A stretch of 64,000 nt of DNA from Methylobacterium sp. (GCA_002928875.1 PERO01000017.1:1-64000), one strand, 5' to 3'; positions 43,722 to 53,373 are shown, numbered from the stretch's first letter. The notes: generated from the sequence alone by a model not told the origin. A program made the numbers and translations.

Positions 43722-44604
43722 GCGCTGCGGCGCAGGGCTGCCACGCGCGGGCCCGCGTCAGGCGGATGCAGATGTCGGTCGCGCGGTTGAACGGTCGTCC
43801 GGCCACGATGACCACCATCACTGCCTTTTCGAGCCGTTCGTCCTCGAGCGGCCGGCAGGTGACGTTCTCGGGCGTCCGTGCGCGCGCCGGCACGATGCCG
43901 AGGCCGAAACCCTGCTCCACCATCATCAGCAATTCGCTGTGGCTGTGCGAACTGTGCTGCACGGGCGGCGCATGTTCTCCGAAGGCCTCCCGCAGGTCCT
44001 GCCGATCGGCGATGCCGGCGAGCGCGATGAAGCTCTCCTGGCCGATCTCCTCGACGGCGATGGTGCTGGCATTCGCGAGGCGATGGTCGATCGGCATCGC
44101 GATCAGCCCGCGATCGCGGTAAAGCTGCCAGGCGCGCACCCGGTCCGACATCGCGGATTGCTCGCCGATGAAGGCGATGTCGAGCTCGCCGGCGAGCAGC
44201 TTTTCGATGATTTCCGGCTCCGGGCTCTGGCGGATCGTGAGTTCGAGCCCGGTGATGGTCTGGCGCAGATCGGCGAAGAGGCCCGAAAGCTCGCTCAGCG
44301 GCACCGCATTGCCGATGCCCACGCGCAACGGCATCGTCTCGCCGGAGCGGATGCTGCGGGCGAGCTCGCGCGCGGATTGCGCCGCGTCGTAGGTGTTGCG
44401 CAGATGCGGCAGCATCATGCGGCCGAGTTCGGTGAGATGGGTATTCTGGCGTTCGCGATGGAAAAGCGGGCCGCCGAGTTCGGTTTCGAGTTTCTTGATG
44501 GCCCGGGTGAGCGACGGTTGCGCGACATTGCAGTGTTCTGCCGCACGCGTAAAATTCAGGAGGTCCGCCACGGCGAGAAAATACTTAACCTCGTGCATCT
44601 CCAT
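43690..44604 (-). CDS. LysR family transcriptional regulator
   Basis: 304 residues beginning MEMHEVKYFLAVADLLNFTR; the helix-turn-helix is VAQPSLTRAIKKLETELGGP. The effector domain follows (about 90-290), including PARARTPENV. GGAG lies 8 nt before this ATG; GTG and ATG codons up to 44622 are in frame. It is downstream of and co-directional with the MFS gene (36 bp), an unusual place for LysR, so it may regulate its own operon or a distant target. Confidence 0.9.
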   Translation of the reverse strand: MEMHEVKYFLAVADLLNFTRAAEHCNVAQPSLTRAIKKLETELGGPLFHRERQNTHLTELGRMMLPHLRNTYDAAQSARELARSIRSGETMPLRVGIGNAVPLSELSGLFADLRQTITGLELTIRQSPEPEIIEKLLAGELDIAFIGEQSAMSDRVRAWQLYRDRGLIAMPIDHRLANASTIAVEEIGQESFIALAGIADRQDLREAFGEHAPPVQHSSHSHSELLMMVEQGFGLGIVPARARTPENVTCRPLEDERLEKAVMVVIVAGRPFNRATDICIRLTRARAWQPCAAALSAAAPEEPQ

Positions 44605-44640
44605 CCGCATGTCTCCGATCACCAGGGAGGCGAGACGGTT

Positions 44641-45903
44641 TTAATCGACTTCCCGATGACGGCGGATAACATTTTCGTAGGGGGGTGGTGAGAACAGGCT
44701 GACGGGCAGACGCGCCGCGATCCCCGTCGCGAGCAGCGCGGCGCCCGCCATGGCGAGCAAGGTCGCGGGCCAGCCCAGCCCCTCGAAGATCTGCCCGAGC
44801 AGGATCGAGCCGGCCAGTCCGCCGGCAAAATAGCTCGCGAGATACATCCCGCTCGCCGCCCCGCGCTCCCCCTTCGCCGCCATGCCGACGATACCGGTCG
44901 CGATGGCCTGCGCGCCGAAGGTGCCGATCGCCACGAGCACGAGGCCCGCGAGAACCGGCACCAGGGCCGGCGCGCCAAGCGGCGCGAGCCCGGCCAGTGC
45001 AACGCCCAGAAAGGCGATCAGGGCCGGTTTCGGGCCGAGACGGGCCGCGACGCGACCCGCCAGCAATGTGGTGACGAGGGAGGGAACGAACACGAAATAG
45101 ACCGTGCCGACCTGCATCATCCCCAGCGAGATCGGCGGGCGGGCCAGCACGAAATTCACGTAGGTGAAGACGCCGATGAACAGGAACAGGATGAGAAAGC
45201 CGATGCCGAAGGCCGCCCGCAGGGCCGGATTGGCAAGGTGCGCGCCGATCACCGCGAAGGCGCTGGCGGCGCGCTGTGTCTTGGCCATCGGCGCGGTGCC
45301 CCGAAGCGTGAACCAGACCAGGATGGCCCCGGCGAGATTGAGGGCCGCGAAGATCTGGAACGTTCCGATGATGCCCACGGCCTCAGCGGCGCTGGCGGAG
45401 AGCAGACGCCCCGCGAAATTCGAGAGCACATTGCCGGTGACGAAGGCCGCAAAGGCCGGCGCCGCGCCCGCTCCCATGAATTCCTCGCCGATATAGGCGA
45501 GCATCAATGTGAAGGCGGCGGCCATCAGCACGCCCTGCAGCACGCGCATGGCGGTGAACAGCCAGAGATTGTCCACGAAGCCCAGCAGGAAGGTGGGTAT
45601 GGCCAGCAGCATCAGGCTCACGGCCACGCCGGCCCGTCGCGGCAGGCGGCCGGAAAGCATGGCCGTGACGAGGCTCGATACCGCCATGCCAAGCGTGCAG
45701 GCATTGGCCGCCGAGCCGATTTCCGCCGCACTCACCCGGTAGATCGCCGCGAGCGATGGCAGGATCGCCTGAATCGCGAACAGATCGATCAGCGTGAGAA
45801 ACGCCGTCAGGGCAATGAGCAGATGTCGGAAGGCGGCATGCCCCCCGGTCATGGTCATGGCCGTCCCGGCGATAGCGGGTGCCCCCGCTTCGCTTTCCTT
45901 CAC
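44641..45903 (-). CDS. MFS transporter
   Basis: 420 residues, about 12 membrane helices. MFS signs: DLFAIQAILPSLAAIYRV in helix 1, the loop 2-3 motif AMLSGRLPRRAGV and AARLGPKPALIAFLG after helix 8. The layout resembles drug/metabolite efflux proteins of the Bcr/YnfM kind. It is coupled by a 4-bp overlap to a small exported protein gene upstream and followed by lysR. Substrate unknown. Confidence 0.9.
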   Translation of the reverse strand: MKESEAGAPAIAGTAMTMTGGHAAFRHLLIALTAFLTLIDLFAIQAILPSLAAIYRVSAAEIGSAANACTLGMAVSSLVTAMLSGRLPRRAGVAVSLMLLAIPTFLLGFVDNLWLFTAMRVLQGVLMAAAFTLMLAYIGEEFMGAGAAPAFAAFVTGNVLSNFAGRLLSASAAEAVGIIGTFQIFAALNLAGAILVWFTLRGTAPMAKTQRAASAFAVIGAHLANPALRAAFGIGFLILFLFIGVFTYVNFVLARPPISLGMMQVGTVYFVFVPSLVTTLLAGRVAARLGPKPALIAFLGVALAGLAPLGAPALVPVLAGLVLVAIGTFGAQAIATGIVGMAAKGERGAASGMYLASYFAGGLAGSILLGQIFEGLGWPATLLAMAGAALLATGIAARLPVSLFSPPPYENVIRRHREVD

Positions 45904-46208
45904 TGCGCGGGCTCCGTCGGCCGGTCCCTCAGCCGCAGCGCGTGATCGGGGTCGTCCATCGGCTCGTCTTCGTCGCCCGGGGAATAGAGGCAGACACCGT
46001 GCCGGATCGGCCGGGCTTCCCGGACCAGTTCCGGAACCGGACGTTCCGGAACGACCGCGACCGGCGCGGCCGCCACCATCGGAGCCGGCGCGGTTTCCCG
46101 CGGGTCTTGCGAATGGGCGAAACCCGCCACCGTCAGGGCGGCGAGACCCGCCACCAGCAGCGGGACGGAGAGGCCCGAAAAGCGGCCTATTCGAGCAGGG
46201 GGTGTCAT
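45900..46208 (-). CDS. Small exported protein, unknown function
   Basis: 102 residues, no recognised family. Hydrophobic segment 11-31 (GLSVPLLVAGLAALTVAGFA) followed by AHS, a plausible signal or anchor, then a Pro/Ala/Val-rich acidic tail with one Cys (HGVCLYSPGDED). A perfect AAGGAGGAG lies 9 nt before the ATG, strong evidence for translation. It overlaps the MFS gene by 4 bp, so it is probably an accessory of that transporter. Confidence 0.65.
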   Translation of the reverse strand: MTPPARIGRFSGLSVPLLVAGLAALTVAGFAHSQDPRETAPAPMVAAAPVAVVPERPVPELVREARPIRHGVCLYSPGDEDEPMDDPDHALRLRDRPTEPAQ

Positions 46209-46591
46209 TGCGGATTCTCCTCCTTTGTGAAGAGAGCCGCGATCCGCCGGTGGGCGTGCGTCTCGATGCACAGGACGTTGACGAGAAGGCCAGGTATTCG
46301 GGATCGGCAGGCCGTTCCCGACGAAAGCGGCGCCTCGATAAAGCCGGCCGTCAGGACGGTGCTGCGGCGCTTCATCCGCGCATCCGGCCTCCGGAACGGC
46401 TCGTGGCTGGCCGGCGCGAAGCGCGGGACAGCGCGTGGCGTTGCGCGAACGACTGGAAGATCCCGCGCGTTCTGCGCCGTCAGGAGGCGCCCCTGACGCG
46501 CCTCGATCTCTCTGGTGCGACCATATGCCGCAACGTTTTTTTGTGCGGCCGAGGCCACCAGAGGCATGCACAGGAGTGTTCGCCGGTCCAT
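46205..46591 (-). CDS. Hypothetical protein
   Basis: 128 residues, unrecognised. It starts MDRRTLLCMPLVASAAQ, which could be a short secretion signal, and the rest is Arg-rich without clear motifs. The only support is position: its stop overlaps the start of the next small gene (ATGA) and it would head the MFS/LysR operon. The composition is also compatible with a non-coding frame, so it may not be real. Confidence 0.35.
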   Translation of the reverse strand: MDRRTLLCMPLVASAAQKNVAAYGRTREIEARQGRLLTAQNARDLPVVRATPRAVPRFAPASHEPFRRPDARMKRRSTVLTAGFIEAPLSSGTACRSRIPGLLVNVLCIETHAHRRIAALFTKEENPQ

Positions 46592-46775
46592 AGGATGGAA
46601 TTCTCTCTGTTCAAAGCCACTGTCATTTAGGCTTGACAAGGCAAATGCCGGAAATGCCTGTCAGGTCTGGTTTCCATAGCGAACAGCTATTGTTGTGGCT
46701 AACCATGGCTATCGAACGCGAAACACCCGGCTCGAGCCGGGCCGCAAGGGCTCGCCCCGACGCGTCTGTGAAGCC

Positions 46776-48689
46776 TTATTTCATGTCCAGTTCGGTCACG
46801 GCCTGCCAATCCGGCGGGGGCGGGTTGTCCGCCAGCTGCCGCACCCGACGCATCAGCCGCAAGGCCGGGCCATCCTCCGGTCGCAGCGCCAGAACGCGGT
46901 CCAGAGCGGCCTCGGCCTCGGTAAAATCGCCGATCCGGTACGCTGCCAATGCGGCCTCGTAGGGCTCGATCCAGGCAGGCGCCGATTGTTTTGCCAGCTC
47001 AACAAGTTCGAAAACCGGCACTTCCTGGCTGCGTCCATAGACGCGGATCCAGTCGAGTTCGCGCGCATGCACCGCCTCGCCCGCGAGGTCGCGACAATTC
47101 GGCCCGATCGCGATGATCGTGCCATAGACCTTGTTGACACCTTCGAGCCGGCTCGCGAGATTGACAGTATCGCCGAGCGCCGTGTAGTTCAGCCGGCGCG
47201 CCGAGCCCACCATGCCGACGATGGCGGGGCCGCTTTCCAGCCCGATCCGCAAGCCAAGCTGCGCGAAATCCGGGTCCTCCGCGCGCACGGCCTGGAACCG
47301 TTCGAGAATGGCCAGAGCGGCCTCGCAGGCCAGTCGCGCGTGGTCCACATGATGGACCGGCGCTCCCCAGAAGGCCATCACCGCGTCCCCGATATACTTG
47401 TCGACCGTGCCGCCCGACCGCACGATTTCCTCGGTGGCGAAGTCGAGGAAGCGGCTGACGATCGCGACCGTGCGATCGCCCACCCGCTCGGACAAGGCGG
47501 TGAAGCCGGCAAGATCGGCGAAGAGCACGGTGATTTCCTGGCTCCGCCCGCCCGGTTCGGCGCGCGCGCCCTGCGTGATGAGCTTGCGCACCAGCTCGGT
47601 CGGGATGAACTTCGCGAAATCCGCGAGCCCCGCGCTCATGCGCGTGAGCGCCGAGGAGAGGAGATCGAATTCGCTGATGATGTGCCGGCGGCGGGTCACC
47701 ATCTCCAGTTCGAAACGTTCCACATGTCTCAGATCATTGGCGATTTCGCCGATCGGTGCGGCGACGTAGCGGCGGGTGCCCCAGATCGCCCCCGCCCCCA
47801 CGAGCAGGACGAAGAAGGCGATGCCGAGTGTCACGCGGGCAATCATGCCCTCCACGGCTCCGAGATAATCCGCTTCCGGCAGCACGATCGCCATCTGCCA
47901 GCCCTGGAACCAGAGCGGCGAGATGCGCACGGCGAATTGCTCGCCCTCGACGGTGAGATTGAGGTTTTCCGGCGAGTCAAGATCCCGCGCGTTGCGCCGC
48001 GCCACCGCCCGGCCCGCGGCTTCGGCGGCCGCGAGCAATGGCGCGGCAAGAGGGGCCTGGGTTGCCTGCCGCGCGGCGATGATCACCTCGCCCTTGGCCG
48101 AGAGCACGAAGGTGCCGCCGGTCTTGCCGACCGGAATCTCGGCCAGCCGGCGCTGCAGGAGATCGTCGGGGATCGCGGCCAGCAGCATGCCGCCGGCAAA
48201 GGGATAGGCATAGCCGACCGCCGGGCTTCCCCCTTCCGCCATCGGCAGCAGGCGCACCCAGCGCGGGGTGGTAATCGAGCGCGTCGCGCCGAGCCATGTC
48301 GCGGCGGCAGCGCGGTCGCCGGGGCCTGCGAAGGCCGGCAGCGCCTCGATCTCGATGGGCTGGCCGTCGCGCTGGGCGGCGATCCAGCCGAGCCCGGTGC
48401 CGAGCGCGCTCGCGGCCTCCACGGTCTTGCGCAGCAATTCCGGCTCGGTGCCGGCGACGAGGCTCCCGGCCAGCGCCTCCGCCTGTTTCTCGATGGAGAC
48501 GACGCCGAACCACCATTCGCGCCGGGTGGAATCGGCGATGCGCTCCTCGAGCGCGCCCAGCAAACTCTGGGAGACCGAGCGCATCACGCCGAGCCAGCTG
48601 AGATGCACCAGCACGCCGCACAGAACCACGCTCGCGCAGATCGCGAAGAGCAGAACAGTTCTCAGGCCCAGCCTGCCCCTGCCAATCAT
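46776..48689 (-). CDS. Receptor-type class III adenylate/guanylate cyclase
   Basis: 637 residues. TM1 (about 10-31), an extracytoplasmic sensor of about 250 residues resembling Cache folds, TM2 (about 283-304), a HAMP-like linker, a class III cyclase domain (about 383-520) and a TPR-like tail (575-615). The catalytic set is intact: metal aspartates D392 and D435, substrate-specifying K431 and D507 (adenine type), and transition-state N510 and R514 (GDTVNLASRLE). It should make cAMP in response to a periplasmic signal. It is a useful internal control for the altered cyclase at 23070-24812. Confidence 0.92.
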   Translation of the reverse strand: MIGRGRLGLRTVLLFAICASVVLCGVLVHLSWLGVMRSVSQSLLGALEERIADSTRREWWFGVVSIEKQAEALAGSLVAGTEPELLRKTVEAASALGTGLGWIAAQRDGQPIEIEALPAFAGPGDRAAAATWLGATRSITTPRWVRLLPMAEGGSPAVGYAYPFAGGMLLAAIPDDLLQRRLAEIPVGKTGGTFVLSAKGEVIIAARQATQAPLAAPLLAAAEAAGRAVARRNARDLDSPENLNLTVEGEQFAVRISPLWFQGWQMAIVLPEADYLGAVEGMIARVTLGIAFFVLLVGAGAIWGTRRYVAAPIGEIANDLRHVERFELEMVTRRRHIISEFDLLSSALTRMSAGLADFAKFIPTELVRKLITQGARAEPGGRSQEITVLFADLAGFTALSERVGDRTVAIVSRFLDFATEEIVRSGGTVDKYIGDAVMAFWGAPVHHVDHARLACEAALAILERFQAVRAEDPDFAQLGLRIGLESGPAIVGMVGSARRLNYTALGDTVNLASRLEGVNKVYGTIIAIGPNCRDLAGEAVHARELDWIRVYGRSQEVPVFELVELAKQSAPAWIEPYEAALAAYRIGDFTEAEAALDRVLALRPEDGPALRLMRRVRQLADNPPPPDWQAVTELDMK

Positions 48690-48873
48690 CCGCAGCTCAC
48701 CTCAACGGCCCGTGGCGCGGGCGATGTCACCCTGCGGCATCCGCCCCCATCCGTCGAATAGCCTTGCGCTATCGAATGGCGAGGCGAATGGCATGTCATC
48801 CGTCGATCCGGCGAGACCGGGCATGGCCGGAGCGCAGGCGGAAATCCACGCCGGCGGGGCTGCGCGCAGTCGC

Positions 48874-49776
48874 TCACGCCGGGGTCGCGAGCTTGCGGAA
48901 GCCGGCGACGGCCGCATCGGCCGGGCCGATTTCGGCGGCCTGCCCGCGATGGGCCAGCGCCTTGCTGTAGCGGTCGACGAGCGCGGTGTCGCCCACGATC
49001 ACGAGCCGCGGGCTCCCCTGCCCCGCCTCCGCGAGGCCGGCCGCGAGTTCATGGCCGATCAGCATGCCGGACAGGCGGGAGGCGATGCTTTCCACCGGAA
49101 AGGCGCCGAGCAGCGCACCGCTGCGGGCGGTGAAGATGTCATTCAGCAGGCTGATCGATTCCGCGCCGAAGGCCCGGTCCACGCCCGCGAGAAACGCTGC
49201 CTCGTCGAAGGGCGCCGGCGTTTTCGGCATCAATCGCCCCACGATGGAATGCTGCCCGAGCAATGCGAAGAGTTCGCCCGTCATGAAGGTGCGCAGCCCG
49301 GTGATCGCGCCATCGACCACGCGCACCCATTTGCTGTGGGTGCCCGGCAGGACGATCGTCGCCGTGCTGTTCTCGGCAACGACGCCGAACACCTGCATCT
49401 CCTCGCCGCGCATCACGTCGGGCGAGGGCGCGAGGGTCGAGACGCCGGGCATGAAATTGAGGCGCACGCCATCCGACAGCTTGCGCCTTTGCGCCTTCGC
49501 GGCGATGCCGGCCAGCGTCGCCGGGCATTCGAGATAGGGCGTTTCCACCCAGCCATTGCGGCTGGTGATCATGCCGGAGAGGAAGATCTCGCGCTCGGGC
49601 GTCATCCAGCGGCCGATTTCCCGGCGCAGGACGGCTTCGAAATCGCCATCCCGGACCGTGAGGATGCCGGCAGGCGCCTGGTGCCGGTCGATCACCATGC
49701 CGCCCGGGCCGAACCGGTAGGCGCGGAAATTGCTGGTACCCCAGTCGATGACGATTCTGTCTCGCATGGCTGGCAT
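48874..49776 (-). CDS. dgoK: 2-dehydro-3-deoxygalactonokinase
   Basis: 300 residues of the DgoK family, which phosphorylates 2-keto-3-deoxygalactonate in the De Ley-Doudoroff branch of galactose/galactonate catabolism. The N-terminal phosphate loop is VIDWGTSNFRAYRF, and FLSGMITSRNGWVETPYLEC and VLPGTHSKWVRV are family blocks. An in-frame ATG at 49767 (MRDRIVIDWG) is an alternative start. It follows the TRAP permease by 45 bp, suggesting the importer carries galactonate-like sugar acids, although the TAXI class of binding proteins makes that uncertain. Aldolase and dehydratase partners are not in view. Confidence 0.9.
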   Translation of the reverse strand: MPAMRDRIVIDWGTSNFRAYRFGPGGMVIDRHQAPAGILTVRDGDFEAVLRREIGRWMTPEREIFLSGMITSRNGWVETPYLECPATLAGIAAKAQRRKLSDGVRLNFMPGVSTLAPSPDVMRGEEMQVFGVVAENSTATIVLPGTHSKWVRVVDGAITGLRTFMTGELFALLGQHSIVGRLMPKTPAPFDEAAFLAGVDRAFGAESISLLNDIFTARSGALLGAFPVESIASRLSGMLIGHELAAGLAEAGQGSPRLVIVGDTALVDRYSKALAHRGQAAEIGPADAAVAGFRKLATPA

Positions 49777-49821
49777 ATTCGCACGCGGTGGCGCGCGGGC
49801 AAACCCGGATCCGCCTCCGGA

Positions 49822-52002
49822 TCAGGATATGCTGAACGACTCCGCCCGGCGCGACTGGATCACCTGCCGCGCCAGCACCGGCACGGAAAGCAGGATGCCC
49901 ACGAGGGTTCCGGTCATGTTCGGCATGATGACCAGCACCGAGCCCGCGAAAAGCAGCAGGCGCTCCCAGCGCTTCATATGGGTGAGGCCATAGCCCGTCA
50001 GCGCCGCCGCGAGCATCACGATGCCGATGAGGCAGCCGAGCGTGGTGAACCAGAAATCGAACCAGGTGAAGCCCTTCGTCACCAGCAGCATCGCCGGCGA
50101 GAACACGAAGACGAAGGGCACCAGCACCTTCGCCATGGCGAGGCGGAAGGCGGTGTTGCCTGTCTTGAACGGTTCCGCCCCCGCCATGCTCGCCCCGGCA
50201 TAGGCCGCGAGCGCCACGGGCGGCGTCACATCCGCGAGCAGGCCGTAATAGAAGACGAAGAAATGCGAGACGATGGGCTCCACCCCGAGCTTGCCCAGCG
50301 CGGGCTGCGCGATCGTCACCATGATGATGTAGCAGGCCGTGGTGGGGATGCCGCAGCCGAGCAGGATGCAGACCGCGCCGGTCATGATGAGGGTGAAAAG
50401 CAGGGTGACATTCGACAGTTCGAACAGGCCTGCCGGTGCCAGCGCCATCACCGCCGAAGCGCCGGATTGCGCCGCGCCCACCACGATATCCGAGAGCTTG
50501 AAGCCCACGCCGGTCAACGTCACCACGCCGACGATGATGCCGACGCAGGCCGCCGCCGCACCGACGCCGATGGCGTATTTGGCGCCGAGCACGAAGGCAT
50601 CGACGATGTCGATGGCGCGCGCCACCGTCGCCTTGTCCTTCAGGAACCACCAGAGGCTGGCGGCGACGCAGAGCGAAAACAGGATCGCGAGGCCATGCCA
50701 CTCGACGATCGCGCCCGTCGCCACCGCGATCATCACGCCCGCGAGCAGCACGAGCGCCACGATCGGGTTGCGGTTCGTGAGCCCCACGACCATGCAGGCG
50801 GTGATGCCCCAGAAGGCCGCGAGATAGGGCGTGTAGCCCGAGAGCAGCACCGCGAGCAGCACGAAAAGCGGGGCGAGTGCCGCCCAATCCTTCTTCAGGA
50901 TCTCCCAGGCCTTCGGCAATTCCTCGCGCGGCACGCCCTTCAGGCCCAGCTTCTTCGCCTCGAAATGCACCTGGCAGAAGATGCCGAAGAAATGCATGAA
51001 GGCCGGCACGATCGCCGCGAGAATGATGGTCTGGTAGGGCAGGTTCAGGAATTCCACCATCAGGAAGGCGGCCGCACCCATGATCGGCGGGGTGATCTGC
51101 CCGCCGGTCGCGGCGGTGGCTTCCACCGCGCCCGCGAAATGCCGGGGATAGCCGGTGCGGATCATCATCGGGATCGTCAGCGAGCCGACGGTCACGGTGT
51201 TCGCGATCGAGGAGCCGGAGATCATCCCGAACAGGCCCGAGGCGAAGATCGTCACCTTCGCCGGCCCACCGGAGAAGCGCCCGGCCAGCGCGGTCGCGAG
51301 GTCGATGAAGAGCTTGCCGAGGCCGATGCGCGTCGCCAGCACGCCGAACAGCACGTAATGGAAGACGTAGGTCGCCACCACGCCGAGCGCGATGCCATAG
51401 ATGCCCTGCGAGGTGAGATAGAGGTGGTTCACCACCGATTTCCAGCTGTTGCCGGGATGGGCGAACACGCTCGGCAGGTGGTTGCCGTACATGGCATAGA
51501 GGATCAGCACCACGGCGATGATCGGCAGGGGCCAGCCGATGGCGCGGCGCGTCGCCTCGAGCAGCACCACGATGGCGAGCGTGCCCATCACCCAATCGAG
51601 CGTCAGCGGGTTGCCGACGCGGAAGGCGAGATCCTCGAAGATATACGGAACATAAAGCGACGAGACGATGGCCGCCGCAAAGAGCAGCCAATCCACGATG
51701 CCGATGCCGAGCGGGCGCAGAAGCCCCGCTTTCGGCATCGCCTTGTTGTCGGATGGCCGCGCCGAGAAGACGAGGAAGATCAGCCCCAGCACGAAGGCGA
51801 GATGGATGCCGCGATGCGTCACCTCCGCCAGAAGGCCGAAGCCGGCGGTGTAGTAATGGAAGAGCGAGAGCGCCAGCAGCAGGCCCGCCACCAGCCATCC
51901 CGCCAGCGGCAGCAAGGGCCGGAAGCGGATTTCATGATCGAGGCTTTCCTCGATCTCCTGCGCCTTCTTCAGGTCGAGCTGATCCGACGGTGCCGCGCTC
52001 AT
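49822..52002 (-). CDS. TRAP transporter fused permease (TAXI type)
   Basis: 726 residues with the small (4TM) and large (12TM) TRAP membrane subunits fused, as usual for TAXI-TRAP systems. Blocks: GLFGMISGSSIANTVTVGSL, GGQITPPIMGAAAFLMVEFL, GCGIPTTACYIIMV and GLLADVTPPVALAAYAGASM. It imports small organic acids with a sodium or proton gradient. SD GGGGAGG 8 nt before the ATG at 52002. It is separated from the binding-protein gene by 176 bp with two strong hairpins. Confidence 0.93.
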   Translation of the reverse strand: MSAAPSDQLDLKKAQEIEESLDHEIRFRPLLPLAGWLVAGLLLALSLFHYYTAGFGLLAEVTHRGIHLAFVLGLIFLVFSARPSDNKAMPKAGLLRPLGIGIVDWLLFAAAIVSSLYVPYIFEDLAFRVGNPLTLDWVMGTLAIVVLLEATRRAIGWPLPIIAVVLILYAMYGNHLPSVFAHPGNSWKSVVNHLYLTSQGIYGIALGVVATYVFHYVLFGVLATRIGLGKLFIDLATALAGRFSGGPAKVTIFASGLFGMISGSSIANTVTVGSLTIPMMIRTGYPRHFAGAVEATAATGGQITPPIMGAAAFLMVEFLNLPYQTIILAAIVPAFMHFFGIFCQVHFEAKKLGLKGVPREELPKAWEILKKDWAALAPLFVLLAVLLSGYTPYLAAFWGITACMVVGLTNRNPIVALVLLAGVMIAVATGAIVEWHGLAILFSLCVAASLWWFLKDKATVARAIDIVDAFVLGAKYAIGVGAAAACVGIIVGVVTLTGVGFKLSDIVVGAAQSGASAVMALAPAGLFELSNVTLLFTLIMTGAVCILLGCGIPTTACYIIMVTIAQPALGKLGVEPIVSHFFVFYYGLLADVTPPVALAAYAGASMAGAEPFKTGNTAFRLAMAKVLVPFVFVFSPAMLLVTKGFTWFDFWFTTLGCLIGIVMLAAALTGYGLTHMKRWERLLLFAGSVLVIMPNMTGTLVGILLSVPVLARQVIQSRRAESFSIS

Positions 52003-52029
52003 GCGTCGAGCCTCCCCAATTGCCAGGCG

Positions 52030-52142
52030 CGGCGAGCCCGTCCCGAGGCTCGCCGTTTCTGGCCGCGCCGCGCCTGCCGGCGTCGTGCGGTGTTGTTCTT
52101 CGATGAAATCCCGCACGGGCGCAGTTCAACGCGCCGTGCGGG
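52030..52142 (-). terminator. Two intercistronic hairpins in the TRAP operon
   Basis: Stem 1: CGGCGAGCC/GGCTCGCCG (52030-52038 with 52047-52055). Stem 2: CCCGCACGG/CCGTGCGGG (52110-52118 with 52134-52142). Both lie between the binding-protein and permease genes and lack a U-run. They probably stabilise the upstream message or partly attenuate transcription. Confidence 0.5.
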
Positions 52143-52178
52143 GTGAAGCGGCCTCGTGGGCTCAAGCCTTCCCGTGGA

Positions 52179-53147
52179 TCAGGCCTTCAGCAGGCCCGCT
52201 TCCTTGTAGAAGCGCTCGGCGCCCTTGTGCAGCGGAATGCCGAGGCCCGTCAGCGCCGTCGCCCGCGTGATGGCCTTGCCCTTCGCGTGGCCGCTATCGA
52301 GCGCGGAGCGGGTCTTGTCGCCCCAGAGGCCCTTCGTGACCTCATAGACGAGATCGTCGTCGATCTTCGACGAGGTGACCCATTGCGCGCCCACGGCCAG
52401 CGATTTCACGCCCTTGATGTCCTTGTAGGCGCCATCCGGAATGTCATCATCCGCGAAGAAGCCGAAGCGGTTCTTCAGCGCCGCCGCCTGCGGCCCTTCG
52501 ATGGGCAGCAGTTCGAAGCCATGCGTGGCCGCGAGTTCGGTCAGCGCGCCGAAGGGATAGCCGCCGGTGAAGAAGAAGGCATCGAGGCCCCCATCCTTGA
52601 TCTTGTCGATGGCCGGGCCCGGCTTCAGGTTCTCGGCCCGGTAATCGCCCTGGCGGATGCCGTAGATCGCGAGGATCTCGCGCGCATTCACCAGCGAGCC
52701 CGAGCCGGGCTCGTCGATCGAGATGCGCTTGCCCTTGAGATCGGCAATGGATTTCGCGCCCGAACCCTTGCGGACGACGACATGCACCGTCTCGGGGTAG
52801 AGATTGGCGATGGCGCGCAGTTCCTCGATCTTGGGGCGTCCCTCCCAGATGCCGGTGCCGGTATAGGCCCAGGTCGCGACATCGGCCTGGCTGAAGCCGG
52901 ATTCGGCGTTGCCGCCGGCAATCGCGTTCACATTCGCCACCGAGCCGTTGGTGGCCACCGCGCTGGCATTCACCTTGTCGCCGGAGATCGCGTTCGCGAT
53001 GATGCCGCCGATCGGGTAATAGGTGCCGCCCGTGCCGCCCGTGCCGATGCGGAAGAACTTCGCCTGCGCGCGCGCCGGCCCGCCCGCCGCGACAAGCGCC
53101 GAAAGCGCGGCTGCACCGGCCAAGGCTTCCCTGCGAGAAATGTTCAT
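52179..53147 (-). CDS. TAXI family TRAP solute-binding protein
   Basis: 322 residues. Start MNISRREALAGAAALSALVA is a Tat-like signal (SRREAL), cleaved near ARA-QA. Mature features RIGTGGTGGTYYPIGGIIAN and GFSQADVATWAYTGTG are typical of TAXI (TRAP-associated extracytoplasmic immunogenic) proteins. It captures the ligand for the fused permease downstream. AGGGAG 6 nt before ATG. The 226-bp region upstream holds a perfect palindrome at 53263-53279. Confidence 0.93.
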   Translation of the reverse strand: MNISRREALAGAAALSALVAAGGPARAQAKFFRIGTGGTGGTYYPIGGIIANAISGDKVNASAVATNGSVANVNAIAGGNAESGFSQADVATWAYTGTGIWEGRPKIEELRAIANLYPETVHVVVRKGSGAKSIADLKGKRISIDEPGSGSLVNAREILAIYGIRQGDYRAENLKPGPAIDKIKDGGLDAFFFTGGYPFGALTELAATHGFELLPIEGPQAAALKNRFGFFADDDIPDGAYKDIKGVKSLAVGAQWVTSSKIDDDLVYEVTKGLWGDKTRSALDSGHAKGKAITRATALTGLGIPLHKGAERFYKEAGLLKA

Positions 53148-53262
53148 GGTCGTCTCCCTGTTATGGCGAGGGCCCGCAGGCCCATCCGGTTTTTATGCAG
53201 AGCATGCATGACGTTCCGCTCGAGGGGAGATTATGTGCCGGCTTTGTGCATGGCAATTCGGT

Positions 53263-53279
53263 TTGCATCGACGATGCAA
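53263..53279. promoter_or_regulatory. Candidate operator palindrome upstream of the TRAP operon
   Basis: Perfect palindrome TTGCATCG-A-CGATGCAA, about 115 bp upstream of the binding-protein start. The half-site TTGCATCG recurs at 53358-53365. The form is compatible with a GntR-type or similar dimeric repressor. No regulator gene is adjacent. Confidence 0.45.
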
Positions 53280-53321
53280 TCTTTCGATGCGCAAGCCGCG
53301 GATCGCGCCTTGGGAGCGTGC

Positions 53322-53342
53322 AAAACCGGGGTTTTTCCGGTC
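53322..53342 (-). terminator. Probable terminator of the sox operon
   Basis: On the minus strand ACCGG/CCGGT enclose an A-rich loop and run into TTTT, 31 bp after the soxA stop. A second compact stem TCCGGC-CAT-GCCGGA (53341-53355) precedes it. Confidence 0.5.
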
Positions 53343-53373
53343 CGGCATGGCCGGATCTTGCATCGCTTCCGGC

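Noticed and set aside
46592..46775. Promoter/operator for the MFS operon
   Set aside because: TTGACA and several short inverted repeats (ATAGC/GCTAT, GACA/TGTC) are present, but no -10 at proper spacing or clear symmetry could be fixed.
48268..52146. A very long open frame on the + strand (about 1290 codons)
   Set aside because: It is antisense to the cyclase 5' end, dgoK and the TRAP permease, which have clear family motifs. The translation is His/Arg/Gln-rich without domains, as expected for antisense frames in GC-rich DNA.
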